Positions 26,977-33,873 of a stretch of 64,000 nucleotides of DNA are shown here, piece by piece. The notes beneath the pieces were generated by a model, which was given only the letters and a program-made list of their open reading frames with translations, had not been told where the DNA came from and searched no databases. Made by a program: the position numbers and the translations under genes. Origin of the DNA: Pseudomonadota bacterium (lineage in GTDB: Bacteria; Bdellovibrionota; UBA1018; CAIMNF01); contig JAIXWV010000020.1 in assembly GCA_027491115.1 (NCBI GenBank), forward strand, positions 1 to 64,000, read 5' to 3'. Numbering within the stretch: the first letter of the stretch is position 1; each line of letters begins with the position of its first letter.

Positions 26977-27004
26977 GCCTACACTGATTGATGAGGGGTG
27001 CCGA

Positions 27005-27415
27005 ATGAAGGATGCATTCAAAACCGTTCTGATCGCTGATGATATTCCCTATGTCCGCAAGACTCTGAAGCAGATCCTTCAGAATCGCGGTTACCGGGTG
27101 GTGGGTGAGGCTGAAAACGGAGATGATGCCGTCCGCCTCTACTTCGAAACCAGACCGGACTTGGTCATCATGGATCTCGTGATGCCGAAGATGAACGGTG
27201 TGGATGCCACGCGGGTGATCCTGAAGCGCGATCCTGATGCGAGGATTGTGATTCTCTCCGCAATGACCCAGGAGAATCTGGTGACCGAGGCCATCCAGGC
27301 CGGCGCCAAGGATTATGTGATCAAGCCTTTCCAGACAGACGAGGTCATGAGGGTGCTTCAGGAAAGCCTTTCCACAGGCACAATTCAAACCGCCGCTGCC
27401 GGCGGGGCCGCCTGA
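27005..27415 (+). CDS. CheY-like single-domain response regulator
   Basis: The 136-residue receiver-only protein has the acid pair in LIADDIPYVRKTL, phospho-acceptor D57 (VIMDLVMPKMNGVD), Thr/Ser-type LSAMTQE and the Lys in DYVIKPF. There is no output domain; the tail is Ala/Gly-rich. ATG 27005 has AGGGG six bases upstream. The frame extends to 26873, but that would overlap the CorC gene. Such proteins act by protein contact (motility, polarity, c-di-GMP systems); the cognate kinase is not adjacent. Confidence 0.93.
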   Translation: MKDAFKTVLIADDIPYVRKTLKQILQNRGYRVVGEAENGDDAVRLYFETRPDLVIMDLVMPKMNGVDATRVILKRDPDARIVILSAMTQENLVTEAIQAGAKDYVIKPFQTDEVMRVLQESLSTGTIQTAAAGGAA

Positions 27416-27425
27416 GGTTGGGTGA

Positions 27426-27716
27426 ATGTTTTCTTTGCTCTCGACGATTCTGAAATATTCGATCTTCGCGCTGGCAGTCCTCGTGTTCTCCCATGTGATC
27501 GAGATTCAGGGGGTCACGGTTTCACGTCATGTCGAGAAGTGGGTGAAGATCGCAGGGGTCTACAACCCCGAGAAACAGGCCAAATTACTCACTGAAGAAT
27601 ACAAGGCCAGTCTTGAAGCCAGAATGCAGGAACTCCACAAACTCGATGCTGACATCAGTCCCGAAGATCAAAAAGCATTGAGGCAGATCATCGAGCGTTC
27701 GGAACAAAAAAAGTAA
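27426..27716 (+). CDS. Small single-pass membrane protein
   Basis: The 96-residue protein has one N-terminal hydrophobic segment (~8-24, ILKYSIFALAVLVFSHVI) and a charged, helical, probably coiled-coil remainder (KQAKLLTEEYKASLEAR, then SPEDQKALRQIIERSE). No family was recognised. It starts 10 bases after the CheY-like gene and is probably co-transcribed with it, so it may be that regulator's membrane target or anchor. That link is inference. Confidence 0.65.
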   Translation: MFSLLSTILKYSIFALAVLVFSHVIEIQGVTVSRHVEKWVKIAGVYNPEKQAKLLTEEYKASLEARMQELHKLDADISPEDQKALRQIIERSEQKK

Positions 27717-27729
27717 TGGTCGATCCGGA

Positions 27730-27909
27730 TCACCGGCCGGAGCCCGCGTTCTGAGCCGAGCGTCCTTTTGCCACCGAGAGTGAAGCCAAGACCAGATCTG
27801 CACGGTTCTTCGAGCAGAGCGCCTTGCCACCTTGTTTGCTCGAAACCACTGCAGCAGAAGCGGAAGAGGCGAAGGCAGTCAGGAGGGCGATCAAAGTCAT
27901 GATTTTCAT
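27730..27909 (-). CDS. Small secreted peptide A (sigma-54 controlled)
   Basis: The peptide has 59 residues. The signal peptide MKIMTLIALLTAFASSASAA is followed by a 39-residue mature part starting VVSSKQGGKALCSKN and ending NAGSGR, with a single Cys. GGAG lies five bases before the ATG; longer in-frame starts have no support. It is a paralogue of the gene at 28149 (shared VVSSKQxGKAxCxKN and AGSGR ends). A sigma-54 promoter lies 64 bases upstream of the start codon. The function is unknown; a secreted signal, modified peptide or surface component is possible. Confidence 0.75.
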   Translation of the reverse strand: MKIMTLIALLTAFASSASAAVVSSKQGGKALCSKNRADLVLASLSVAKGRSAQNAGSGR

Positions 27910-27972
27910 AGTCACTCCGATGGGGTGGGAAGATTCCCGTTCTCGCACAACGTACCGCTCACCCAAAGATAA

Positions 27973-27988
27973 TGCACGGGGTGTGCCA
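27973..27988 (-). promoter_or_regulatory. Sigma-54 (-24/-12) promoter for peptide A
   Basis: Read on the minus strand the sequence is TGGCACACCCCGTGCA: the invariant GG and GC are correctly spaced (TGGCAC, five bases, then GTGCA). The same layout precedes peptide B at almost the same distance from the start codon, and both are followed by the shared AGCGGTACGT around the expected transcription start. The DNA upstream (28003-28050) is AT-rich, as is common where DNA bending helps sigma-54 activators. Confidence 0.8.
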
Positions 27989-28051
27989 AAAATCAAAATC
28001 CGGCCCCAGAGTGAATTAATAAATAATTACAATCATTTAAGGAAATAAACC

Positions 28052-28125
28052 CATTCCGTTTCTACTCGGAATGACTAACGGGAAGACGACGACTGTCTTA
28101 GATTTAGACAGTGTCTCTTCCCGTT
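28052..28125. other. Two hairpins between the peptide genes
   Basis: The first hairpin is CATTCCG (28052-28058) with CGGAATG (28067-28073) around an 8-base loop; on the minus strand it is followed by GGTTTATTTCC, so it could end transcription of peptide B. The second is compound: AACGGGAAGA (28077-28086) pairs perfectly with TCTTCCCGTT (28116-28125), and inside it ACTGTCT (28092-28098) pairs with AGACAGT (28106-28112). Possible roles are a terminator, an mRNA-stabilising 3' end or a small RNA. Confidence 0.55.
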
Positions 28126-28148
28126 TCCAAGATGATGTGACTTCAGTA

Positions 28149-28334
28149 TCAGCGTCCAGATCCAGCTTGAGTGGATTTAGCTACCTGTGCTCCGGAACCA
28201 GCAGCAATTTTGACCTGATGGTCTTGCTCGTTCTTGGTGCAATGGGCCTTCCCGGATTGCTTACTCGAAACGACTCCACCGATGGCAGGGGATGCAAATG
28301 CTGTAAAAAGGGCCAAAAGGGTGAAAATTTTCAT
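28149..28334 (-). CDS. Small secreted peptide B (sigma-54 controlled)
   Basis: The peptide has 61 residues. The signal peptide MKIFTLLALFTAFASPAIGG is followed by a mature part with VVSSKQSGKAHCTKN and ending TQAGSGR, again with one Cys. GGAGG lies four bases before the ATG. It is clearly paralogous to peptide A; the signal peptides and first 15 mature residues are most alike, the middle differs. A sigma-54 promoter lies 62 bases upstream. The function is unknown. Confidence 0.75.
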   Translation of the reverse strand: MKIFTLLALFTAFASPAIGGVVSSKQSGKAHCTKNEQDHQVKIAAGSGAQVAKSTQAGSGR

Positions 28335-28395
28335 ACGTCCTCCGACGGTTCTCATTCTCTCAACTTCCACTCGACGTACCGCTTGTCTGGGTTAT

Positions 28396-28411
28396 TGCAG
28401 AGGATGTGCCA
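28396..28411 (-). promoter_or_regulatory. Sigma-54 (-24/-12) promoter for peptide B
   Basis: On the minus strand the site reads TGGCACATCCTCTGCA, with the same spacing as the promoter of peptide A (TGGCAC, five bases, CTGCA). It is followed downstream by AGCGGTACGT at the same place as in copy A. Conservation of both boxes and of the start region between two otherwise diverged leaders supports function. Confidence 0.8.
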
Positions 28412-28590
28412 ATCTAAAGAACCCAGGAAAAGCCATGACAACCCCACGAGAAATCTCGGGAAAAATCATTGAGGTGATACCAGATCATTTTCGCAGAGAG
28501 AGCGGGACCCTCGACAAAAACTGACAGCTGTCCAAGAACCGTACAGATTTTCATTCGCGCCCGAAGAAAAACGACATAGGTTAAAGAAGC

Positions 28591-29232
28591 ATGCGCACCA
28601 GGACCAAGATCGTGTGGGGGGTGTCCTTGTTCGGACTGGCAGCCCCCCTTTACCTCATTCCCAATCATTATCCCGTCTTCTCTCCTGTGGAATTGCCACT
28701 GACCCGGATCGACACGGCCATACCCTTCATCCCTGAAACCATCTGGGTTTACTTGAGTGAATACCTGCTCCTGATTTCCGCCTTCGTTGCATCAAAAAGA
28801 CCGGAAGTCCTGAGCCGATATGTGAGGGCCACGCTGGTGGTGCTCTTCACCAGCGCCCTCATCTTCACGTTATTCCCGACAACCTACCCGAGAGATCAAT
28901 TTCCCTTACCACCCGAGCTCGATCCCTTGAGCCGCTTTCTTTTCGAACTCCAACGGACAGGGGACTCTCCCCTGAACTGTTTTCCCAGTCTTCATGTGGG
29001 ATCGGTATTGACCTCGACTTTGCTGCTCAGGGATCGACCGAGGCTCTTCCTGATTTTTCTCGGATGGGCCACTCTGATCTGTCTTTCGACCCTGACGACC
29101 AAACAACATTACACTTGGGACGTACTGGGGGGAGCAATCCTCACTTGGCTGAGCGATCGATGGTTCCGTCCCAGCTCTCGAGCTCCCGAACCAAACGGGA
29201 CTCCCATAGAGAACGCCAGTCCGGCCCCTTGA
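28591..29232 (+). CDS. PAP2-superfamily membrane phosphatase/transferase
   Basis: The 213-residue protein has about six membrane helices. The PAP2 catalytic motifs are CFPSLHVGS (~130-138) and KQHYTWDVLGG (~171-181), with both catalytic His. The first motif, KxxxxxxRP, is not evident, which is usual for the PAP2_3/inositol-phosphorylceramide-synthase-like branch. The likely substrates are lipid phosphates. Its last 92 bases overlap lipB on the opposite strand, an unusually long convergent overlap. Confidence 0.8.
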   Translation: MRTRTKIVWGVSLFGLAAPLYLIPNHYPVFSPVELPLTRIDTAIPFIPETIWVYLSEYLLLISAFVASKRPEVLSRYVRATLVVLFTSALIFTLFPTTYPRDQFPLPPELDPLSRFLFELQRTGDSPLNCFPSLHVGSVLTSTLLLRDRPRLFLIFLGWATLICLSTLTTKQHYTWDVLGGAILTWLSDRWFRPSSRAPEPNGTPIENASPAP

Positions 29233-29845
29233 GATCGGATGAGATCCCCTCCAGGTCGGAGATCCGGGTCATGACTTCGCCTCTGAAACCGCAGGGAGAG
29301 AAATCCGTGAAGGGCTTCAGATCATTCACCACGTTCATGGCGAGCCCGTGGTAAGTCACCCACTTCCTGACCGCCACCCCGACCGATGCGAGCTTGCGCT
29401 TTCCAGACCATACCCCGCTTCCAGCTGAATCCCGATGAACAAGGACTTCCTCGCGAGCGAGCACGCGGATCCACCACTCCTCTAGGAATCGGACATATTT
29501 TTCAATATCCCGGCCCAAGTGTGCGCCCCAACGGCCCGTGCCTCCCAGTGAAAGGATCGGGTACACCACGAGCTGCCCGGGCCCGTGCCAGGTCAGATCC
29601 CCTCCCCGCTCGATTTCCACATAATCCGTTCCCACGGGAACAAGCGGAGGCGGCATGGCCCGATCGGATCTTTGAGCAGACCACTGGAGCCCACGCCCCC
29701 GGGTGATCACCGGGTGGTGCTCGCAAAAAATGAAGGTATCCGAGATCTCTCCCCGGACCCTCTTTTCCAGGAGCTCCAACATGAGAGCATGGACTTCGGA
29801 GAACTTCCGGGTTCCTGGAAGCGAAAGGACCTCGAAATCCCTCAT
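29141..29845 (-). CDS. lipB: Octanoyl-ACP:protein N-octanoyltransferase LipB
   Basis: LipB moves octanoyl groups from acyl carrier protein to lipoyl domains. Visible motifs are RGGDLTWHGPGQLVVYPIL, the catalytic Lys region GKRKLASVGVAVR, YHGLAMNVVNDL and the catalytic Cys in SPCGFRG. The length of 234 residues is normal. The C-terminal ~30 residues lie in the overlap with the PAP2 gene. It is the last gene of the lipA-E2-lpd-lipB operon and overlaps lpd by 4 bases. Confidence 0.95.
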   Translation of the reverse strand: MRDFEVLSLPGTRKFSEVHALMLELLEKRVRGEISDTFIFCEHHPVITRGRGLQWSAQRSDRAMPPPLVPVGTDYVEIERGGDLTWHGPGQLVVYPILSLGGTGRWGAHLGRDIEKYVRFLEEWWIRVLAREEVLVHRDSAGSGVWSGKRKLASVGVAVRKWVTYHGLAMNVVNDLKPFTDFSPCGFRGEVMTRISDLEGISSDLKGPDWRSLWESRLVRELESWDGTIDRSAK

Positions 29846-31254
29846 TTCTTGGGCTTGAAAATATGGATCGGATGCCCGAGTGCGACCTCGGCCGCTTCCA
29901 TGATGGTTTCAGGAAGCGTGGGATGGGCATGCACCGTCAAGGCGAGATCCTCGACATGCGCTCCCATCTCGATCGCCAGAGTTGCCTCCGCAATCAAATT
30001 CGAGGCTTCGGCCCCGACAATGTGGCAACCGAGCAAGGTGCCCTTTTTGGCATCACTCACGAGCTTGACCATTCCGTCGGGTTCTCCCACCGAGAGCGCC
30101 CGTCCGTTGGCAGCGAACGGGAACACACCGACCTGGACTGTGAGACCTTTAGCTTTCGCCTCAGCTTCGGTCAACCCCACGGTCGCGATCTCAGGATCGG
30201 TGAAGATCACGGCTGGCATCGCACGCACATCGTAGATCGTTTTCAATCCTCCGATTGCCTCGGCTGCAACCATGCCCTCTTTCGAGCCCTTGTGGGCGAG
30301 CAGCGGTTGGCCAGCCACATCGCCGATGGCGAATATATTGGGCACCGAGGTCCGGCGTTGGGAATCAACGGGAATGAATCCCTTCGAGTCTGTCTTCACA
30401 CCGGCTTTTTCCAGGCCCAGGCCTGCGGTGTTGGGCGTGCGTCCGATGGTCACCAATACCCGGTCGAACTTTTCTTTTACCTCACCTGCGGCAGAAGAAA
30501 ACACCACCTCGACGGAGTTTTGGAGCTTCTTCACCGACTTCACCGTGGTCGAAGTTTGAATCTTCACCCCACGCTTTTCTAGGCCTTTTTGAACCACTCG
30601 GACCAGATCCGGATCGACGATTCCGAGAAGAGCAGGACCCGCCTCCACCACCGTCACCTTGGATCCCACTTTGGCGTAAAAGGTGCCGAGCTCGAGACCG
30701 ATGTATCCGCCGCCTACACACAGGAGGCTCTCTGGAACCGCTTCTTGGGCGAGTCCGCCGGTAGAATCCAGAACGAGCTTCTGATCCACTTCGAATCCGG
30801 GAATCTCAGCAGGGCGCGAGCCCGTCGCGATCACGGCTTGTTTGAAACGGACCTTGTCTTCCCCGTCCTGTGTTTTCACCGAAAGCTCCGTGGCAGACAG
30901 GAAGCGCGCCTCTCCGGCCACTACACTGCAACCGTTGGCCTTCAGGAGCTGGGCCACGCCACCGGTAAGTTTCTTCACCACTTCGCCCTTCCAGCCCTGG
31001 AGCTGCTTCATGTCGATCTTGGCAGAGTCGGTGCCACTGATTCCCATGGATCCGGCGTGCCGGATTTTGTCGAAGGTGCTTCCCGCATGAATGAGTGCCT
31101 TGGACGGAATACAGCCCACATTCAGGCAGACGCCTCCGATTTGAGCGCGCTCCACGACAACGACTTTTTTACCGAGTTGGGTGAGACGGATCGCACAGAC
31201 ATACCCTGCAGGTCCCGCACCGATCACCACCACATCACAATCATGATTTTTCAT
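29842..31254 (-). CDS. lpd: Dihydrolipoamide dehydrogenase (E3)
   Basis: The enzyme re-oxidises dihydrolipoyl groups of E2 with NAD. The 470-residue protein has the FAD-binding GAGPAGYVCAIR, the redox-active disulfide in GGVCLNVGCIPSK, the NAD-binding GGGYIGLELGTFYAK, the second FAD motif AIGDVAGQPLLAHK and the C-terminal base HAHPTLPE. All catalytic residues are present. It overlaps the E2 gene upstream and lipB downstream by ATGA junctions, which ties it to the same complex. Confidence 0.97.
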   Translation of the reverse strand: MKNHDCDVVVIGAGPAGYVCAIRLTQLGKKVVVVERAQIGGVCLNVGCIPSKALIHAGSTFDKIRHAGSMGISGTDSAKIDMKQLQGWKGEVVKKLTGGVAQLLKANGCSVVAGEARFLSATELSVKTQDGEDKVRFKQAVIATGSRPAEIPGFEVDQKLVLDSTGGLAQEAVPESLLCVGGGYIGLELGTFYAKVGSKVTVVEAGPALLGIVDPDLVRVVQKGLEKRGVKIQTSTTVKSVKKLQNSVEVVFSSAAGEVKEKFDRVLVTIGRTPNTAGLGLEKAGVKTDSKGFIPVDSQRRTSVPNIFAIGDVAGQPLLAHKGSKEGMVAAEAIGGLKTIYDVRAMPAVIFTDPEIATVGLTEAEAKAKGLTVQVGVFPFAANGRALSVGEPDGMVKLVSDAKKGTLLGCHIVGAEASNLIAEATLAIEMGAHVEDLALTVHAHPTLPETIMEAAEVALGHPIHIFKPKK

Positions 31255-32504
31255 TTTCGCCTCCGGCCCGATAAGAGCGTTTCAAGGAGCAGAAGCCCCG
31301 GATTTTCGATGTACTCGATGAAGGTCTTCATGAACTCCGCGGCCTCAGCTCCGTCGATGATCCGGTGATCCAGGCTCATGGAGAAATAAGTCCAATCCCG
31401 GATGGCGAGACGCTCACGTCCGTTCCGGTTCACCACGACGGGTTTGCGGAAGATCTTGTTGAATCCTAGGATGGCCACTTCCGGATGATTGATCACGGGA
31501 GTCGCAAAGAGTCCTCCGATCGAACCCGCATTGGTCAGTGTGATGGTGCTGCCCTGGAAGTCTTCCATGGTGAGCTTTTTCTTCCGTGCACGGTCCACCA
31601 CCTCGGCGATTTCGCGGGCAAGCTCGAAGATCGACTTTTGCTCGACGTGCTTGATCACTGGAACCGTGAGCCCGTCTTCGGTCTGCACCGAGAGAGAAAT
31701 GTTGAAGGTGTGATGGGTCAGGATCTCCTGGGCGGCCTCGTCGACCGTGGAATTGATCCGAGGATGTTGTTTCAGCGCAGCGACCATCGCCTTCAGGATG
31801 AACGGCAGGTAAGTCAGCTTGATGCCTTTCTTTTCGGCAATCAACTTGGCTTTCGCCCTCAGCTTGACGAGTTCGGTTGCATCCGCCTCTTCCACATAGG
31901 TGAAGTGGGCCGCTTTGTCCTTGGACTGGCGCATCTTCTCGGAGATTTTCTTGCGCATCCCGCGGATCGCAGTGCGTTCAACAGATCCGGCGGCAAACGT
32001 TTTGGTAGCCGAAGCCGGGGCCGCGCTCAACGATTGCTCGAGATCCGCCAAAAGCACTCGCCCGTGGGGCCCGGTTCCGCGGACACGACCGAGATCGATG
32101 CCCTTTTCGCGGGCCGCCTTACGGGTCGCAGGGGAGGCGAGGACTTCGTTCGACGCCGATGGGGGCGCAACTGGAGCCGCAGGAGAAGGAATCGCCGCTT
32201 TGGCTGTTGCCGCTGCCGGAGCAGCCGCATGGGCAGAGGAAGGAGCAGCAACTGGGGCGGCTGCTTTTGAACCGCTCACCTCGGCAACCAACATCAACTG
32301 GTGGACCTTTACAATCTCGCCCTCTTTGGCAACCAGTTGGCGGATCGTGCCCGAGAATGGAGAAGGAATTTCAATCGTGGCCTTGTCGGTCATCACTTCG
32401 CAAAGCGGCTGATCGTCCCGGACGGATTCGCCCTCCTTGACCCTCCACTTGACCAATTCACCTTCGTTCACGCCTTCTCCGAGTTCGGGTAGTCTGAATT
32501 CCAT
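31251..32504 (-). CDS. 2-oxoacid dehydrogenase E2 acyltransferase
   Basis: The 417-residue protein has one lipoyl domain (~1-78, lipoyl-Lys in VMTDKATIEIP), an Ala/Pro-rich swinging linker, a peripheral-subunit-binding domain (~125-160, SPATRKAAREKGIDLGRVRG) and a catalytic domain with DHRIIDGAEAAEF carrying the HxxxDG motif. The family is clear; pyruvate versus branched-chain substrate is not decidable by eye, and E1 is not in the window. AAGGAGAG lies four bases before the ATG. It sits between lipA and lpd. Confidence 0.93.
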   Translation of the reverse strand: MEFRLPELGEGVNEGELVKWRVKEGESVRDDQPLCEVMTDKATIEIPSPFSGTIRQLVAKEGEIVKVHQLMLVAEVSGSKAAAPVAAPSSAHAAAPAAATAKAAIPSPAAPVAPPSASNEVLASPATRKAAREKGIDLGRVRGTGPHGRVLLADLEQSLSAAPASATKTFAAGSVERTAIRGMRKKISEKMRQSKDKAAHFTYVEEADATELVKLRAKAKLIAEKKGIKLTYLPFILKAMVAALKQHPRINSTVDEAAQEILTHHTFNISLSVQTEDGLTVPVIKHVEQKSIFELAREIAEVVDRARKKKLTMEDFQGSTITLTNAGSIGGLFATPVINHPEVAILGFNKIFRKPVVVNRNGRERLAIRDWTYFSMSLDHRIIDGAEAAEFMKTFIEYIENPGLLLLETLLSGRRRK

Positions 32505-32528
32505 GTTTCTCTCCTTGTGTTTCGGGCC

Positions 32529-33491
32529 TTATTTGTTTTGTCTGATCAAACCTTCGAGGAACAGCTCTGCCGCCTTGTAACTCGAGCGCACCATCGGACC
32601 TGCGGCAACATACAGGAATCCAGCGGCTTGAGCCTGTTTTTCAAGTGTGGCGAACTCTTCGGGCGAGAAATACCGCTCAACTGGCAAATGACTGAGGGAG
32701 GGCCGCAGGTATTGGCCCAATGTGAGCACATCCACCCCTGCCTCCCGCAAATCTGAAAAAGCCGTCAGAATCTCCGGCTCCTCTTCACCGAGTCCGAGCA
32801 TGATGGCACTCTTCGTGTGAAGCGTCTGTCCCCGGGATCGGGCATGGCTCCCAGCAAAGCGAAGGGTTTCGAGGCTCTGCGCATATCCGGCTCGTGGATC
32901 ACGGACCCGGTACTGCAAGCGATAGACGGTTTCAATGTTGTGAGCGTAAACATCGAGCCCGGACTCAACAATGGTGGCGACATCCGCCTCATTTCCACGG
33001 AAATCCGGAACCAATGCTTCCACCAGGAGATCGGGGTCGAGTCGTTTCAATTCCTTGATCGTGGTCGCAAAATGGGAAGCGCCCCCGTCAGGGAGATCAT
33101 CCCTGTCGACCGAGGTGAGGACCACGTACTTCAACTTCAGGGCGGCAACCGCCTCTGCGACCTTATACGGCTCTTCCGGGTCGAGCGGAGGTGGTCTGCG
33201 AGCGGTCTTCACCGCACAAAACCGGCAAGCCCGTGTACAGACTTCGGTCCCGAGCATGAACGTTGCGGTCCCACTTGCCCAACATTCCGCCACGTTCGGA
33301 CAATGGGCCTCCTCACAAACCGTATGAAGCCCTCGCTCACGGAGAAGCCCCTTAATCTTGGAGTAATTCTCGCCTGCGGGAGGTCTAATTTTCAGCCATT
33401 CAGGTTTCCGCAAAGGAGCAATCATCCTTGCCTCGGAAGGAAGCAAGGGGCGCTCTTGATCAGAACGGGAATCGGGAAGCTTGGACGACAT
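32529..33491 (-). CDS. lipA: Lipoyl synthase LipA
   Basis: The radical-SAM enzyme inserts two sulfurs into octanoyl-E2. The auxiliary cluster cysteines are in [12 protein letters not shown] and the radical-SAM cysteines in CTRACRFC. The substrate-binding end RSSYKA, typical of LipA, is also present. Length from ATG 33491 is 320 residues; GGAG is five bases upstream, so the GTG at 33497 is not needed. It is the first gene of the lipoate operon. Confidence 0.97.
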   Translation of the reverse strand: MSSKLPDSRSDQERPLLPSEARMIAPLRKPEWLKIRPPAGENYSKIKGLLRERGLHTVCEEAHCPNVAECWASGTATFMLGTEVCTRACRFCAVKTARRPPPLDPEEPYKVAEAVAALKLKYVVLTSVDRDDLPDGGASHFATTIKELKRLDPDLLVEALVPDFRGNEADVATIVESGLDVYAHNIETVYRLQYRVRDPRAGYAQSLETLRFAGSHARSRGQTLHTKSAIMLGLGEEEPEILTAFSDLREAGVDVLTLGQYLRPSLSHLPVERYFSPEEFATLEKQAQAAGFLYVAAGPMVRSSYKAAELFLEGLIRQNK

Positions 33492-33576
33492 CAACACTCC
33501 GCACTAGAATTTAGGGAAATCCCCCTTATCCTAGCGGAGACGATGTGCGTCACTCAATGAAAAACGAGGCGATGAC

Positions 33577-33792
33577 TCACTTACCCTCTGCCGAATCACC
33601 CGGCTTCTCAACCTTATCACCGGGAGATTGGGCCACAACTTGGTCGGGATTGTTTCCAGAATCAGGCGCACACCCTCCCTGATCCACCCCGCAGGTCTTA
33701 CAGCAGGTGCTCGACTGGTTTTCAGCCTTCGCAGCGGCCCAAGCCGAATTTGTACCGACCAGAAGGAAGCTCAATACCAGAATTACTTTCAT
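33577..33792 (-). CDS. Small secreted Cys-rich protein
   Basis: The protein has 71 residues. The signal peptide MKVILVLSFLLVGTNSAWA is followed by a short acidic mature chain with STCCKTCGVDQGGCAPDSG, that is four Cys within 12 residues, then a Pro/Asp/Glu-rich tail. The Cys cluster could bind a metal or form disulfides. AGAGGT precedes ATG 33792. It lies after the Tad/YD-repeat block but has its own candidate promoter. No family was recognised. Confidence 0.7.
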   Translation of the reverse strand: MKVILVLSFLLVGTNSAWAAAKAENQSSTCCKTCGVDQGGCAPDSGNNPDQVVAQSPGDKVEKPGDSAEGK

Positions 33793-33815
33793 GCTTACCA
33801 AACCTCTCTCTAGCA

Positions 33816-33844
33816 GTTTAACCAAGACACAGAACGTTGGTCAA
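33816..33844 (-). promoter_or_regulatory. Candidate sigma-70-type promoter of the Cys-rich peptide
   Basis: On the minus strand, TTGACC is followed after exactly 17 bases by TTAAAC, and transcription would start about 15-20 bases before ATG 33792. It lies directly after the weak hairpin that ends the upstream operon, as expected for an independent unit. Confidence 0.45.
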
Positions 33845-33856
33845 TAATAAACAATA

Positions 33857-33873
33857 TCCATTTATCAAATGGA
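33857..33873 (-). terminator. Weak hairpin at the end of the Tad block
   Basis: On the minus strand, TCCATTT and AAATGGA form a 7-bp stem around a 3-base loop, followed by TATTGTTTATTATT. The stem contains the end of the YD-repeat gene, with the stop codon partly in the loop. The stem is AT-rich, so termination would be inefficient, but it is the only candidate at the end of the ~16-kb minus-strand block. Confidence 0.4.

Noticed and set aside
28414-28554. Possible third copy of the small secreted peptide (starts MKICTVL)
   Set aside because: Similarity stops after the first few residues, there is no signal-peptide core or VVSSKQ motif, and no sigma-54 promoter lies upstream.
31485-32270. 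261-codon plus-strand frame antisense to the E2 gene
   Set aside because: The E2 gene has all expected domains; the antisense frame ends in Arg/Gly low complexity from the Ala/Pro linker.
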